Below, piece by piece: positions 30,030-44,580 of a DNA stretch of 64,000 nt. This stretch comes from Polytrichum commune (Eukaryota > Streptophyta > Polytrichopsida > Polytrichales > Polytrichaceae), in assembly GCA_950295325.1 (NCBI GenBank), contig OX485803.1, positions 76,339,554-76,403,553 of the forward strand, written 5' to 3'. The notes beneath the pieces are model-generated. The model was not told the origin of the DNA. It saw only the letters and a program-made list of their open reading frames with translations, and did not search any database. The position numbers and the translations under genes are program-made. Every line of letters begins with the position of its first letter. The first letter of the stretch is position 1.

Positions 30030-31380
30030 GAGTTCCTGGGTGTGACTATTTTGATGAAGTAATTTGTGAGAGGTTACTTTCTTGTGGAATGTGTGTAGCA
30101 AAGACTTGTCTTGCTAAGTCGGTAAATGTGTGAATGTTGAATCGTAGATTGTATGAAGTTGGGTGCAAGCACAATATAGTGGACAACTCTTGATCCTTAC
30201 ACAGGTTTAAGTGTATATGATTCAATCTATACAGTAACTTTGAATTTTGTGAAGTTAAAATTTGATTTACAAAGCCAAGCAATTTATGTTGGCAAAACAA
30301 TTCAAAAAATTGTACATGTTCTAGAAGACGGTGCAAGTGGTGCGCAAGTGGTGAAATTGAACAAGTACTTTAAATTGTCAAAACTTTGTTTAAAATATGA
30401 TAAAATAACATTAAATTAAATGTTTTCTACAAAATAAAGTTGTTGATAGCCTCAGGTTTATGATGAATTCAAGGAACATGAAAATAAATCTCAAACTCAA
30501 AATGTTAAGGTTGTAAAATTTATGTCCAATACTAGATTTAGCCATTTGTTTGTGCGTTACTTTTGATGATAATCTTTGAAGATCTCGTCTTGGTATTTTT
30601 CATTTGAGTACTCAACATAACAATCGAGGGCACTACGGAAAAACTATCCAATTTAAACAACATTTTGCTACTACTATTAGGTGTTTTACTAGAACAATTG
30701 TGGTTTTAAAGTACCGGAGCATTTTTGGGTCCAATTTACCATGCTTGCACCCAAGTAGAGAATTCTGCATACTCGGATCATGTGAAGTTCATAGTTGTGT
30801 TTGTAAATTGAGTGTGGAGTGTTTAGTTGGTAAGAGAGATTAGAAGATGGAATTGAATAACTAGCAATGAAACAAGGGGTTTTGTAAAAGGTGTCCTTCT
30901 ATCTTGCTCAGATATTTGTATAGCCAATTAGTGTTGTTACCAGGCTAGATAGGGCAGGGACATGATAAAGAATTCAACATACCACCTAGTTAGAAAGGGT
31001 AGGTGATGCAAGGGTCATTGGAAGCAGGGCATGATATTGGATGGGAGTGACCCCCTAAGTATAGTTTAGAATGACCAATCACCAAGGAGTCTTCCCAGTT
31101 AAAGAATTGGTAGAACTCTATATATACTAACATTAGAAGGCAATCAGCTCAAGGCATACCAAAGATACTAGACACAAGGTAGCTTGGTTAGTGGATAGTG
31201 AAGTCATCTACAGTAGTTCATGTCTCTCATAACATCACTACAGTAGTTCAAGGTTTTTGTCAACCTCACATTATTCAGCTGCATGGTGGCGTTCCATTCT
31301 ATATTTAGTATCTCACAAGGCCTCCACTATCTTATCTTCATGGGAAGAAACTTCGAAAACAGGAAGAAACTAACACCGGC
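30030..31380. other. Intergenic, no gene seen
   Basis: AT-rich sequence with scattered stops in all frames; no motif is recognised. Confidence 0.5.
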
Positions 31381-31705
31381 AGTGTATATGTTTGACAAAG
31401 TTTTTGCAAGTTTTTCTCTTTTGACACGCAAAAACTTGCACAAAAAATAAATGCACGTCAATTGACACGCACATTTTAGAAGTTGACACGTACTGTGACT
31501 TGTGAAGAAAAAAACCACATGTCAATTGACACACTAGAAATTCAAATGACATGTATTAGTAGGCAACTTGAGTACTATAAACTGCGGCTCAAGTATCAAG
31601 TACCCATAATATTAGGAGAACTTCCTAAACTCACTTACATACTTAAATTCAGCTTCAATTTTCTTTTGTAACCGGGAGTTGAGGCGGTGATCAGAGATAG
31701 CGAGA
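31381..31705. repeat. Dispersed repeat, copy A (pairs with 49217-49497)
   Basis: It shares TATGTTTGACAAAGTTTTTG, TTTTGACACGCAAAAAC, AATTGACACG, AGGCAACTT and TTCACTTACATACTTAA-type blocks in order with 49217-49497, in the same orientation. The end aligns with the start of the peroxidase-like exon of the other copy and then breaks into a hAT relic. Confidence 0.7.
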
Positions 31706-31726
31706 CTAACTGGGAACAAGGAGAGG

Positions 31727-31915
31727 CAATGTGAAAGAGGATTTTCCAAACAAAATGCAATCAAAAGCCAATTGCGCAATAGGTTGAACTTGAAGACCCT
31801 TGATGCTCTTATGTGGGTTTCTATCTGTGGGCTCGAAATTTATGCAATGGATTGGGCTACCATCTTCAACATTGGAGAAACATGCAAGACTGAAGGATAC
31901 TTACGCCCGATTGAT
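31727..31915 (+). pseudogene. hAT transposase C-terminal dimerisation remnant
   Basis: The frame gives QCERGFSKQNAIKSQLRNRL, then NLKTLDALMWVSICG, the C-terminal dimerisation segment of hAT/ZNF862-type transposases. It is very like the segment CEHGFSKHNWVKSERR...LDTLDALMRVSL in the element at 53701-54790. No start and no catalytic region are present. Confidence 0.7.
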
Positions 31916-31949
31916 AAGTTTTTTTTTATTACGAATCAAGATTGCATAT

Positions 31950-33550
31950 TGATTATTCAAAATATTAGTTTTCCTAAAATATTGTGTAAGCTAAAATTGA
32001 GGTGACATTTTGGAATAAAATGTAGATGTCAATTGACATTCATTTTTGTTTTTAAGAACGTCACGTGACACTTTGGATTTGAAGTTGAACGTCAAATGAA
32101 ATTTGTCAAACATAGACATTGAACACCGGTACGAATAACAAATAGTGCGTGTATGCATGGTAAGAATATTATGAATAGTGTCAATAATTTGAGGGATATA
32201 TGCTGATGTAAATAATATTTTCAATGAAGAGTACCAAGATTAACGTTGTTTCTTATGAATATTGTTGGGGATGAACAACATGTTGTTTGAATAGTGCCGG
32301 GGGTATAACTTCACCCAAATTTCCAAGTGTCAGCTTGAATGCATGAATAGTATACAAATACTCTTACTTTGTTAGGGGGGCCCACATAATATAAGTGACA
32401 GATTCCAAGGACAATGGAACCAACCCACATGGCTGAATTATATTATGAGTGTATAAGTATGGTCTTCAAGCTTTGTGTGGGTTCCTTCACCTTGCCCCTC
32501 TCTCAAACCCAGCTTGAGATCACTGATGTGGTTTGTAAGTGAGCTTTTGTCTTTCAGTGCATATCACCATTTATTTCAAAACATAATATCTAATTAATCA
32601 ATGTTTGCACAAAGGAAAAGACTGGATGGGACATTGTACTTTGTATGTGTAACATGCTGAGGATACTGTGGGGAATGGTGGACACAAACTTAAGACAACC
32701 TCTTCGCAATTCTACCTTTCTTTCAAGGTCTACAACGGATAAGAATGAGATGGAAGTCTTCTCTTCTGTTGAGTCTGTCTATTTTTAGATTTCCATTTCC
32801 CTGCAATACTATCATGTTCTTTCATGCCAGGATTGGTTGTAGTGAACTCAAGCTAATCGGACTGGAAGGAACAATGTAGGGGCAGCAAGCAGAACTGAAT
32901 GAACTAAGTACCTTGATGCTTATTTCTTGTCTGCATATACAAAGTAATCTCATCTTCTTGCATTATAGAGCACATGGCAAACCTCGATCTCCTTCTATGT
33001 ATATACAATATAAGGTAGCCATCTGTTGCTTGCTTGACATCAAATTGCATTTCACAATTCTGCTTCAATTTTGCGAAAAAGTGTTCATTAGTAGTATTCA
33101 GAAATGTTGTCTAGTGTGTCTTACTGTAGGTGATTGATTATTTTATTCTACACTCGTCATCATCAATGCAACTGCAACTGCAAAGACCAAAATAAGCTCT
33201 GTATCAAGCTAATTCTGGAGATCAACTGTCAATATAGACACACTCTATCACAAGAGCTCTACGGCAGGGAAGCTCCTGGTGAGATCACATTAAAAAAATA
33301 AACCTCGCAGGCTAACACCCTTTATAATCTCGCAACATACCCACGATTTCCACAGGTGATGCACTAATACAAGATGGAACACAAACACCTAGACCCATCT
33401 CCCACTGCAACTTTGTAAGCATTTAAACTCCTTATAGGCTGTTGTGGGTTGCACATACATTTGGTTCAGGTTTCACCAAACTGCAGTTTGAGCCAGATCA
33501 TGCGCATCATCAGGTCACGTAATTAAGGACCTGGAACAAAATTATAGCAA
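31950..33550. other. Intergenic, no gene seen
   Basis: No supported coding sequence. The last few hundred bases probably include the 3' untranslated region of the EMB8-like gene. Confidence 0.45.
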
Positions 33551-33563
33551 TATATGACAATTT

Positions 33564-36500
33564 TCATTCCATTAATCCAGTCTTTTCCGTGCGTTTCCGA
33601 CTACTCATGCTCGCCACCTCAACGTCTCCATCGTCCTCATGTGCTTTCGCAAAAGCAGCCGAATCTCTCACTACCTCCTCAAGAGCCTCAAGATATTGCA
33701 TTGCCAGTGGATCGGTCCAAGGGCACCCAAATGGAGCCTCAGGCCCCGCAACCCATCCCAAGTGACCTCCATATGGTGTTACCACAAGCAAGCAGTTTGG
33801 ATTTGCCTGCGTGCAAAATTTCAGCAAATTAATTGATCTAGGAAAACTATCACACGCCTCCACATTTGCAAAATCTCGTGCATACATTTGGAAGCTTGAA
33901 ATGTATGACACTGATACATATGTACTGGCGGTTTTAGGTTTGGTAATGATTTTGGGTGTCTACCTTATAAGAGGTATAAGCATGGAGAGGATCATCCTCT
34001 TTCACATTTCACTAAAAGCAGTGTAGAGAAGATTTTTGCACTGATTCAAGAGATCCTTTCTGTAATCATCCAATGACATGAATTTGACGAAAATTACAAA
34101 AAAAATGATTACAGTACCTCAATATCTGCCCGTGGGATCGCTCTCTCGGGAGCAATTGGATCAGTCAAAGCCTACAAAATCAGATCAGTACAATATTAAA
34201 CATCGAACGAGCTTCACAATTCCTGGATGTAAGGAAACCTACAAGCACTCCCAGTATGGAAAGTATCTGTAGGAGGTCAACATCTTTAGAACCTGGTTTG
34301 GAGGTGCTAAATGTTTTTTAATGACTATTTTGGAGCTGCTGAAGACTAGAAGTTTCAAGAAAATTTATAACAATGTATTCTTCTCAATGCCTTCTTTCCG
34401 TGCCTTCTTTCCGAGCATGTTGATCCTCTTGGTGAAATCATCGACTCGTTAAAAGCATTAGAAGTGATTTAGGAACAGCTGTTTTAAAGGGGAGAGTTGC
34501 CACCCAAGGCAACGATGTGGAAAGCTGTCATTTGTCGTCTGAGATTGGTAACACACTGTATGCGGAATTCATAAACCCTACAAATTTACCCCAAAGATTC
34601 AGGATGTTCAACACTAAAAACCGAGGTGGTACAATTTTTGCTTAACAAAATGCTTCCTCTGTACGCCTATCTCGCTTAGCGAGTGTAGCACACCTGAACA
34701 CATAAGAGAGGCACTTTGACATTCTTGATAAAACGACAGCTGCTTGCGTCAAAGTAATACTCATCAATTGATTTGTAGCCAAACTTCACTGCATCACCAC
34801 CACATCCACCGAGTCAAACCTAAATGTTATTTATAATTAAGAGAGCAGATTGACAAAAAAGTGTTTTGGAGCGGTGCATAAAGCAAGCAAGTACTTATCC
34901 TGTCTGCCTTAAATGTAGCTATGTTGGGTTGGGGTCCCTTACACATATAACTTGATTCATTACCACTAGTACCCCTCTTCACACCAAAAAAATTTAGTAA
35001 GAGGTAAGAAATCAAGGGATCCGTTTCATGACAAAAGTGAAGTATTCCGCAGCCACATGGCTGAAGTGCAAACTTATGGTTGCCCAAGTTCAAAGGAGAA
35101 TTCCTCTTGAGAAGGTTGCTTTTTATAAGTTTGCACTAACACACCTTCCATTTCAAGCATCTAAGTGTTGCAGTGACCTACAGCTTGGGAATCATTTCCT
35201 CTACTCGCTACAGAAAACTATACACATGTTGGTTCAAGATCACCTACAAGTGGTGCTTCATCTCCGTGGTTCACATGGTTAAATGAACCAACTACCAGTA
35301 GGGGATTGGTTTTCCCTCCATTTCTAGTGCCCCGTATTTAAAACCGACATTTCACATTAGGATCTTTTACGATAAGAGGAACATGGTGTCTCATCGGGCA
35401 TGCCTATCTTCGGGCATGGTTACGTAAAATCTTGCAAAATCGAGTATAATTGATGAATTTGCATCAGCGGATAGATTTACACACCTCTTGTCAAACCATC
35501 GTCGAACTCACGAATGGTTTTAGCCTTCTCAATCAAGGGGAAGTTGTAGTCTCCTCCACTCTCCTTGAATAGCTGGGCATGCCTGTGTAACAATTGATCT
35601 CTTCCAGTCAGTCACACGAAAAATATATGTGCAGAAATTCGATTTACTGAAGGCAATTCAATCCATCACCAAAATCCTTGAGACGACACTTACTTGAAAT
35701 ACATTTCTTGGAGACCTTTGGCAAGAGCTAAGTTATAGACTCTGTTGAACCCTTTATGAAAATCCACAGAGGAGATTTCCAAATCGAATACATTACAAAG
35801 TGAGACGGCCCCAGAGAGTGGACATCTCTCTCCCTCCTGCGAACCCAGTCCACATCTAAAGCTCATTAGTGTCATGTGGATCACCTTTGCACACAGACAG
35901 GCATCTGCAGAACCTAACTTGACATTAACCTAAGCATGGAAACTTAACATTCCAAATGTTAAGAATCAATTTAAGAGTTCATGCAGTGTATTGGAGAGGT
36001 TACATAGAAACAAAAAGGATTGAATGGGAATAACCACTTCGACTAATGTACACCTACTCTCGCTTATCAAGTCCAGCTGGGACGTTTAAACACCACTTGG
36101 GAAGGGCATAAGAGATCGTAGAGAGAAGCGATAGTTGTTAGCTAACCCTAATCATGCCTCTCTTTCATGATGTGAGAAGCTCCAAGAGACCTTGGTTGGG
36201 TTGCCACTTTCTTAATTCCTCATTCTTCTTGCATGAATCGTGGCATCAAAAAAAATTCATCACATAGGTACCAATAATTTCCATCCAACCTAGCTTGTGG
36301 AATTTTCTTATTGAGAGAACCGAAGGAATGAAGTTATAACTACTATTGAAATGGCATGACATGACTGAATTCGAAGAACTATCAACGGAAGTAAGCAGCT
36401 AAGTACCTGTCCCAGATATCGCACTAAGATGTTAGCACCCACAGACCAGCCAGTGGCGTAGAGTCGCAACGACGGGAACAGAGAACCAACGTGCTTCACC

Positions 36501-38224
36501 ACTTGGCGTAAATCTTCAGTGAACAAAGCAGATTGGATCTGCAAACATATTACCCAGACGATCAAAGCCCGACATAAGAGCTATTACACGCATCTCCTCT
36601 TCACGGGACAATATATTGCAATGAATCAACCAGTGTGAAGAAAAATTGTTGGTCCCGACAAGCCGAAAGTTAAATTCTCACAAGGTATATTGTGGGCCTT
36701 ATGTGGTCATTATTGTTTATTAAATACCTATACTTGAGTCATATATGGCAAGGCCTGTAGCTGAGAACAATCAAGAGATGTTCGAAGAGATCAAAGAGAA
36801 CGAGAATATTCACACTTGTAACTTTTCCATCTGAACTTCAAAACTGAGACTTGAAATGACAATCTTCGTGATTCGCAATTGCTAACCGGATGAAACAGTT
36901 CCAATTCATTCCAACGGCCAAAATTGTTGTGGAGTTGGAAGGGCCCATAATGAGACCACATACTCTACAAAGAATACCCAAAGCTTCCAAAGAGAAAGAG
37001 ACATACCTGAGCGGTAGTGACGGGAGCCTCTGCGCAGCCCCTGCTGTTAAAGACGACCACAGCCCAGCCCTGGCTGCGAGCGCGCTGCGCAAAATGCTGC
37101 ACGTATGAGTCGTCGCTCCCGCCTGTCAAACCTGGCTGTCAAACTTGGAAATTAGGATCTCAGTTCAGTTCCTCAAGAATCACGCCTTCTCCTCTACAGA
37201 AAACGTTGGAGACGAAGATGTTGATACAAACACCAACGACAATTTCAAATACCGCTTTAGCTCCACAGGGGAAATTCGAAAGCTTTTGTCAACGCTCACA
37301 TGTTTGCAATCAATTAAAAGCGTCCCGAAACACTTCACAATCACTACGTGATGATTATCTTTTAAAATGAACTGGATCATTCTCTGAACTCCAACCTTTG
37401 CAGTTGTCTTCTTTGTATTAGCTAACTATTCGTCTTTCGACTGTACAAGTGGTTAATGTACTTCAAGATAGAAGACCCAGAGATTGGCAACTCCTATTCA
37501 AGCAAGGGGGAAAAGAAGAAAATGAAGAAGGCAAAGGGGGAGTGTGCCGAACCAGAAGAATGAGAACCGCCTTAGGATCTTGCATCTCCGGTAGCGGCCA
37601 ATCGAGTGCGACAGTGCCGCCGTCCGCCATCGCCAAACATTCCCGTCTGTACGCAAGCTTAGGCAAAGATCGGGCGTAGGCGGCAAAGATCGTCTCGACA
37701 TGGCAGTTTGACAATAACGGGTATGGCTTGTACGAGCTCTCCAGCTCGGTCAGCTTCGGAAGAATCGCAGCATTTACCCCTGCGCCACGGCCTAATATGA
37801 TTTCAAGTTTCTTTCCTCCTCGCGACAACAACTTCTCCCACACGATCCACGCAAACACGCCCGCGGCGACAACAGCGGGCAGGAAGAGCGCGGAGCTTGA
37901 TGCGGCGGCTTGCGCCCTTACCTCCCCGGACCTTCTCTTACCCTGAATCAGACCTGGAGAGGTTCGATTAAACTCCCTATTATTATGCGCTAACAAGTCA
38001 GCTGGATGCGTGCTTCCTTTAAGATGATGTCGACCTCTAAGAGCGGATCGAGCTCCGCCAGAACTTGAGGATACCTGACGTATAACAGGAGGTCGATCCA
38101 GGAGTGCACAGCCGAGGAATGGCGATGATAGCATTGTAGTGGACGGCATTGCACCGCAATTGACGAGGGAACTCCCTTCTTGCCTCGAAACTAGTGTAAT
38201 CCTCAATGATATGCTCTGTGCCAT
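33564..38224 (-). CDS. EMB8-like alpha/beta hydrolase, 8 exons, 521 aa
   Basis: Exons (in transcript order): 38224-37553, 37135-37007, 36538-36407, 35836-35694, 35582-35485, 34788-34694, 34171-34118, 33806-33564. All have GT..AG borders and keep phase, giving 521 residues. The family (embryogenesis-associated EMB8, related to YheT and ABHD1/3) are serine hydrolases probably acting on lipids or esters. The nucleophile Ser299 is in ATGWSVGANIL, the acid Asp427 in ALTDPIAP and His456 in PYGGHLGW. The oxyanion-region motif PGLTGGSDDSYV opens exon 2. Residues 1-100 are rich in Ser, Arg and Ala and look like a plastid transit peptide; a membrane segment lies at about 112-132. Substrate unknown. It is followed on the same strand upstream by the sugar transporter, as an independent gene. 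Confidence 0.93.
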
Positions 38225-38226
38225 AA

Positions 38227-38227
<1 letters not shown>

Positions 38228-38260
<33 letters not shown>

Positions 38261-38261
38261 C
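38228..38261. repeat. CT microsatellite in the EMB8-like 5' region
   Basis: About fifteen CT units lie immediately upstream of the EMB8-like ATG, equivalent to GA units on the coding strand. GA/CT runs are common in plant 5' leaders. Confidence 0.85.
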
Positions 38262-38269
38262 CCTACGCT

Positions 38270-39960
38270 ATGAAGACCATCAACATTAAACAGGATTCTG
38301 TTCGAGATGTGACGAGGTACCTAGTGCAGCAATGGCGATGAGGTTTGTGCAATTGCAATTTAAAGCAGCGTCAAGGAATAAGTTTGCAAGTGGAGAACGT
38401 CTTGTCGCGAGGGCAGAAGTACACTGACTTCACTGACTGACAGTGTCAGAATCTCAGGAACCAGGACACAGACGAAGACATACTCAATCAACTGACCTCG
38501 TGTAACACGTGCACGAAGCAGTACCCAATATATCTTTGCAGAATCATTGCGACTGCTTGAAAGTTGAAACGTCCAAGAGTGCGGAATCCAGGGACGTAAG
38601 ACTCTTCTTTACCTTCATACACGACTGTCGTCCTAGTCCTGGTTAGAGCTTGCAGTAAGTCCAGAACTGTATCGTAACTTCTGCGGTTCTTGGATTGTCT
38701 TCTAACGTTCCGATGCCATCGAACAAAAAATCTAGGGACGCCTTGCGGCCTGTAAAATGTGCTAAATTCAGCAGCCTGCAGACTGTACATTTTGCGATAA
38801 GTTACATAATTTCGAACGGGAAACCTTTTTTTATTGGCTCTGTCTGTAGGATAGAGACTATGCATCAACTTCTTCGTTTCAAGAGCAAATTTCCTAACCA
38901 CTTTGCGTTCACACTTGGACGATACTTGTTCTTGTTATTTTTGGTCCACTTTAGTTAATGTGGACACTCTCTCTCTCTCTCTAATTGCTCCCTAAAATGC
39001 ATTGAAAGAAGTCTAGTTAATTATAGTTATTTCGGCAGTTCTTGATTATTCATTTACAAAAAAATGAGTGATAAATGAGTAGCTTCAATCCTTGACCCGC
39101 ATTTGAGAAGAAGGTGCTCAAAATCCAAGAAAGGTTTGGTATAGTGAATAACCATGGATTGGCATGAACAAAGTGGACAAGTACAATTGTAGTCTTTCAA
39201 AGTAAAGGACAGAACCTCACGGTTCTACCGTTTTCTTGTTTAATATCTAAACGAAGAACTAATTTATTGCTGACTTCATAAACACTATATCTATTGTAAT
39301 TGTCGGCTGTGAATGGTGGATAATCAAAGGACAACTAACATATTTCCCTGTTATCATAGCAACCTGATTAGGTTGTTCTAGAATTTCATCCAAACCTGTG
39401 TCATCAAATTATAATATTCTAGGGATAAAATATTAACTACCTCTGCTTTTGTAAACTTCCGCATGCAATAATTGATATTTATAATAACTTCCAGCAGACA
39501 TTAATTTCCTACAAAATACATGATATCACAAGTCGCAAAACAACTTCAAACCAAACGAAATTTTAGGATCCCATGAAGACGTTCCAACATTGTTTATGGG
39601 AACCGGCATTATTAAAAAAACCATCAATAGCATGTGCAACAAATGTATAGAGAATCCACAAATGCAAATCATGGGTGTGATATGCAGCGAGTTTCCAAAC
39701 ATGCTTGATTGTCCAAACCTGAGTACATCTTTATTTGATACTTTGGATGCAAGAATGTTTGCCACTTCCCAGTCCGAGGTCCAAAAGAACCTCGAATGGC
39801 GCATCATAGCATCACAAATGACATAATCTCAATTCGCATTATAAGGCCGAGCTTCTATTTAAAGAGTTTACAAGTTGCTAGGTCTTAAATGACCCCATAT
39901 CTGGGCAGATGCTACTGCTGTAGGCACGTAAATTTTGAAACTTACGAGAAAAGCCAGGAT
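38270..39960. other. Region between the two minus-strand genes
   Basis: It holds the EMB8-like upstream region and the 3' region of the sugar transporter. A 137-codon minus-strand open frame (38488-38901) has no start codon in good context and no recognisable motif, so it is not called. Confidence 0.45.
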
Positions 39961-39961
39961 C

Positions 39962-42900
39962 TCAATACTCTAGATTCTTGTTATCCCTCTCCTTGGGAAC
40001 AGTGATGGCAAAGAACTCAGAAATGATCTCTAGGGGTAGACCCTTGGTTTCCGGGACTTTCAGGAACACAAAAATCCAAGCAACTACACTCACAATCGCG
40101 AAAATGCCAAATGCACCTTGAAGACCTAGTGCTTGATTCACGATAGGAAACGAGTATGTCACAATAACATTCGTTCCCCACATTGCAGCCGCACAAATAC
40201 CGATGCAAAGTCCACGCACGCTTGTTGGAAAGATTTCAGAGCATAAGATATTCGGGATGGGACCAAATCCTGAAAAAAACCAAAACACATGTTACATGTG
40301 TATGGATAGGACACAGTATACTTCATAATTACCAGACTTAGGACTTCAAAACTACTTCAGAACAAGAATGTTACATGGAATGACAACCTTACCTGTGACA
40401 AAGGAGCATATGTAGATAGTCACAAAGATAAAGGAAATCGCTCCTCCTATCAGGCCAGATGTGGGGAACATGTTGGCTATTACAAGCGCCACCAACGAAA
40501 TAGCAAGGATCGGAATCGTTGCTAGTAGCAATTGCCTACATGGATATGTAATGAATCAAGGTTAGGTTTTTGAAGAAAGACGTCCATTCTTGCTACCCTT
40601 TTCAATACAGATAACATCAATCTATAAATCACATATTTGCAGATAGTTGTAGCAATGAATTGAAGCAAACGTCCAGATTACAACATAAAACGGTCTGGAC
40701 AAGTCCTTGATCTAATGGTATGTAAAGAAGCAAACCTTCGGCCCGATTTATCCATGAGCCCCATAGCCATGAAGATGCAAGGCAGCATGAGCAAGCATGT
40801 AACCCCACTAGCTAGGATAGACGCTGATTGTCCACCAATTCCAAAGCTCGCGAGGACTTCCCCAGCTCCAGCTTGCATCAAAATTTGTGGCGTGAAATAG
40901 AGTACAGCATTTATACCGCTAAGCTGCAACATCAACCAATAATTATAACCCGCGACTCATATGCACAAAAACCTACTATGATGGTTGAGATTTGACCCGG
41001 GCTGCATATGAATGCTCCAATTCGAATTAAACCACTGCAAAATTGCACGCTAAAAGACGCGGATTAGACGTACAACCCACCTGTTGAAGTATCTGGAGAC
41101 CAACTCCAACTATGAGAGCACGACGGACACCACCCTCCATCAAATTCGACCAGGCAGGGCCCTGTTTCACTTGCTCAGAAGGATGCATTGTGGCCGGGCC
41201 AACTGCACGCTCGCCTACCATGCGCTTGTCGGAAGCTGATTGACTAACCAGAACAGCAGCCTGCACAAACCCTCGACAAATTAGAACAAGTAAGCAAACT
41301 CTTCTTTCATATTTGAAAGAGTCAGTCCAGAGAATAATCTTTAATGTTGACGTAATGAATGCAGAAGCACCTCTACAAACATGAACACAACGTACCGGGA
41401 ATGAATCATGATCGTTATGAAGGCGTGATTGACTCCTACTCCCACCGTGAATTGACATAGTAGTATTTATGTGGGACATGTCACCTCCCTCACTCTTGAG
41501 GAAAACTCTCTTCAATGCACCATCCTCACCATCCTTTTGCCAGGCCATCTGCCAGCCTCCACCTACGCCAACACTTCCTAAGGACTCTGGCACTCCACCA
41601 TCGAAGTTACTTCTCCTTGAACTTTGCCTTGACACACGGGGCGTGAAAAAACTACCTTGCCTGGTCGAGCAACACAACCAAAACAAATTTGGTGAGTGTT
41701 ATTCCACAGCTTCTAAATTGCACATCTACCTCTTGCTTATCAATAAGCCTAGCAACCGACGATTTTCGGACAAAAAAACTATGCAGGACATCAGACCCTA
41801 AAATCGAGACCCAAAATGTACAAAGAAATTACCTGTATTTTCCACTTCCGTAGTTACTTCCTCCAATCAAGGGAGCCTGCAAACTGCTGTCGGCATCACG
41901 GACTATCCCCATATCAGTTTCCGAGTGGTACCCATTGCCACCTTGTCTTGGACTCCACGCAGCCTCCTCATCCCAGTTTTCAGTCTTATTCTCATCATCA
42001 TAAATGTCCCGAGAGGACAGAAGATAATCTGGCTTCTGAAAGCTACCCATCAATGTAACAGTCGGATCTACCATTGGCAGGACACTGTGAGGATCAAGAC
42101 TACCGTGATGTACGTATCCGGAATATTGCACGGATCCACCGTCATCAACAATTGGGGTGGCAACCCAAGACAGAGTCTCATTTGGACCAAACAGTTTAAT
42201 GTGGTTTTCATCAGCAGGATCGTCATCTTCCGTCAATTTCTCCGCTGGTCTTATGAGCCACTCCTCGAGGTGCGACTCGGCAACAACTCCGAGACCCTCA
42301 ACCAACAATGCTAGTTCAGCTGCACAACAAATTAAACAATAGCATTACAAGATGACAAATATAACACAACATTAGGTTGTAAATTCTAGTATACCTCTTC
42401 ACAAAAGAAAAACAAACAATTGAGCGTCAAACAAATGGCATCGCATGACATGGAGCAGCAAATCTGAAGTCATGACACAATGCAAAGCTCTTCATACCCG
42501 AGACGTCTTCTTGACCTCGAAGATTCTGAAGCACTAACTTTGCCTCAGCCATACGGCCCTTGCTTACGAGCCACCGAGGAGACTCGGGCAAAACAAAAAA
42601 ACACAACACCACATAGGTCACAGATGGTATGGACAAGAATCCCAACATAATCCTCCAGTTCGGGTCAGGCTGGAGTGACAAATAAAAATTCATCACATAG
42701 GCAAAAAAAAGCCCTGAGGATCCTAGAAGCTGAGGAAATGTTGCAAGCTGCCCTCGAATCTCGGCAGGTGCGGCTTCTGAAATAAGGATTGGAGAAATTG
42801 TAGAAGCTAGTCCAATGGCCAAACCGACAAGCACTCGACCAGCGATCAGCATGTAGACAGTTGGCGCCCATAGCATAACAATTGCCGAAAGAGAATACAA

Positions 42901-43445
42901 TAACCCCGATACAAATAGCATTGTTTTTCTACCAGCCCAATCTGCAGATGGTCCTGCAACTGTCACACTCGCCACAGCACCAAAAAGTGTTGAAGCCACC
43001 ACAAGACCTTCCAGCCCAGGGTTGGATTCGAGGTGGAACTCTGGTTTAAGATACAAAAGCGCTCCTGCATAACAAATACACCCATTAGAACAATGCAGAA
43101 AGAAATAATTACACGCCAAATGTCCACGAGACCCATGTAAAATGGAGGATTAAATCTAGGTGCAGGAGCTCTTAAGAAGCTCAAATCCGTTGACATTATA
43201 GGTCGAGCTTGCCCTAGATAAATGAACATGCAGTAGAACAATTACGGAAACTAGTCAGGAATAAATCTCCTGAAAGCATTGGCATTCTTTCCAGAACTAG
43301 AGTTATAACCGTTCATTGCTTCAAGGACATGTGCATTATAAAACACATAGTAGCCTTTCATACCTGCAATTGCACCACCATCCCATCCTTGCAAAAAATT
43401 TCCAATTGCAGCAACTGCTGCAACACTAGTTGCCCCCTTCAGCAT
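39962..43445 (-). CDS. Tonoplast monosaccharide transporter (TMT/TST family), 8 exons, 739 aa
   Basis: Coding exons: 43445-43364, 43064-42498, 42319-41833, 41660-41396, 41260-41081, 40923-40736, 40535-40393, 40269-39962, with consistent GT..AG borders and phase. A further 5' intron is implied by CCAATACAG just before the ATG. It starts with AAIGNFLQGWDGGAIAG, then has the MFS sugar-porter signatures: GRKTMLFVSGLL, GRVLVGLAIG, PESPRWLVSKGRM and, at the C-terminus, VPETKGLPLE. Six membrane segments lie before and six after a long hydrophilic loop (about residues 217-490, exons 3-4) rich in acidic and Ser/Arg stretches; that large central loop defines TMT/TST proton-coupled vacuolar sugar importers. 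Length matches the family (about 730-745). Part of exon 3 is copied at 23911-24048. Confidence 0.96.
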
Positions 43446-44580
43446 CTTGTTAACCTGTATTGGATAGTAGTAATGATCTGCAATGATCATACTAAACCAG
43501 TAAATTGCAAGAACAAGAATTACAACCCTGATGTCTATGAAGCTATGTCGCTCCCTCCGGATCTCATCCGAATGTCCCTAAATCAATACTGATCAGATCA
43601 AAATAAAAAAAAGTGCGAAGGGAAACGAATGATTCACCTGTTCTTGTCAAGAGGATGCCCTCCAATGTGTTGCAGTCCAAGCGTAATATAGAACAGGAAT
43701 ATGGATACACCTTAGATCTAGAAATTCCCCATGGTCGGGGGGTGTGTGATGGAAGGGAGGTAAATCATAGCCAATAAACAAAATGGACTACAAGTCTACA
43801 GGATAAATAAAAGTCCACACGAACAAACGGAAGGTGGAAATGAGCAGGTACAACTGCGCCTCCGTCGACATCAAAATCGTTGTATCATAACGCCCAACGT
43901 TTCAAAGACCTGAAATAGGAAGGAGAGCCTTACGCACTCTAAGAAATGAACTCACAGCATTCATAACCTATCAGCAGATCAGATATAGTTTGAGTGATCT
44001 TTCACTCGAAGAAACTAACACACCCACCCGATCCACATAACAAACAGCTGTTTTGAGCCTTGATTGATCCACCCCACAATTCTAGCTCCCGAAGTAAATC
44101 GAAACGAAGAGACAGACACTAAACCGCAATTCAAACAAAATGTGAGAAGAAAAAACAAGGGAGATATACGATCTCGGCACAACAGCAAAGGCGTAATGGA
44201 AGCTAACAATAACTTAAATAAGCAAAATAACTGGACTAACCGGACTGCAGAAATAAGCAAACTACGATGGACAAACGAGAACACGGCCTAAACTGGCTCA
44301 AATCGGGCTCAAAGGAGCTCAAAAGAAGCGCAAAAGAGGTTGTGAATACAGGAGGAATTGAGCATCGCGGTTTCCACTTAAGAAGTGCGGTGAGAGCGGC
44401 GGAACAGGAGGTCATGGATCGGATTGGTACGCCTCTGGTTGGGCCTTGAGCTTTGAAGTCTGTTGCTTCAACGAAGAATAGAATGTGACGGGAAGTGACG
44501 AGAGAGCATTCCGGGGACACTTGGCAAGGGTCACCCCTAGTTTCATCGGGCGCCATCACCTCCCAGCCGTTGGAAGTAGT
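43446..44580. other. Upstream region of the sugar transporter
   Basis: It probably contains the 5' untranslated exon and promoter of the transporter. I could not identify the transcription start with confidence and no separate gene is seen. Confidence 0.4.

Noticed and set aside
38488-38901. 137-codon minus-strand frame upstream of the EMB8-like gene
   Set aside because: No ATG in good position, no motif, and it lies in the expected promoter or leader region.
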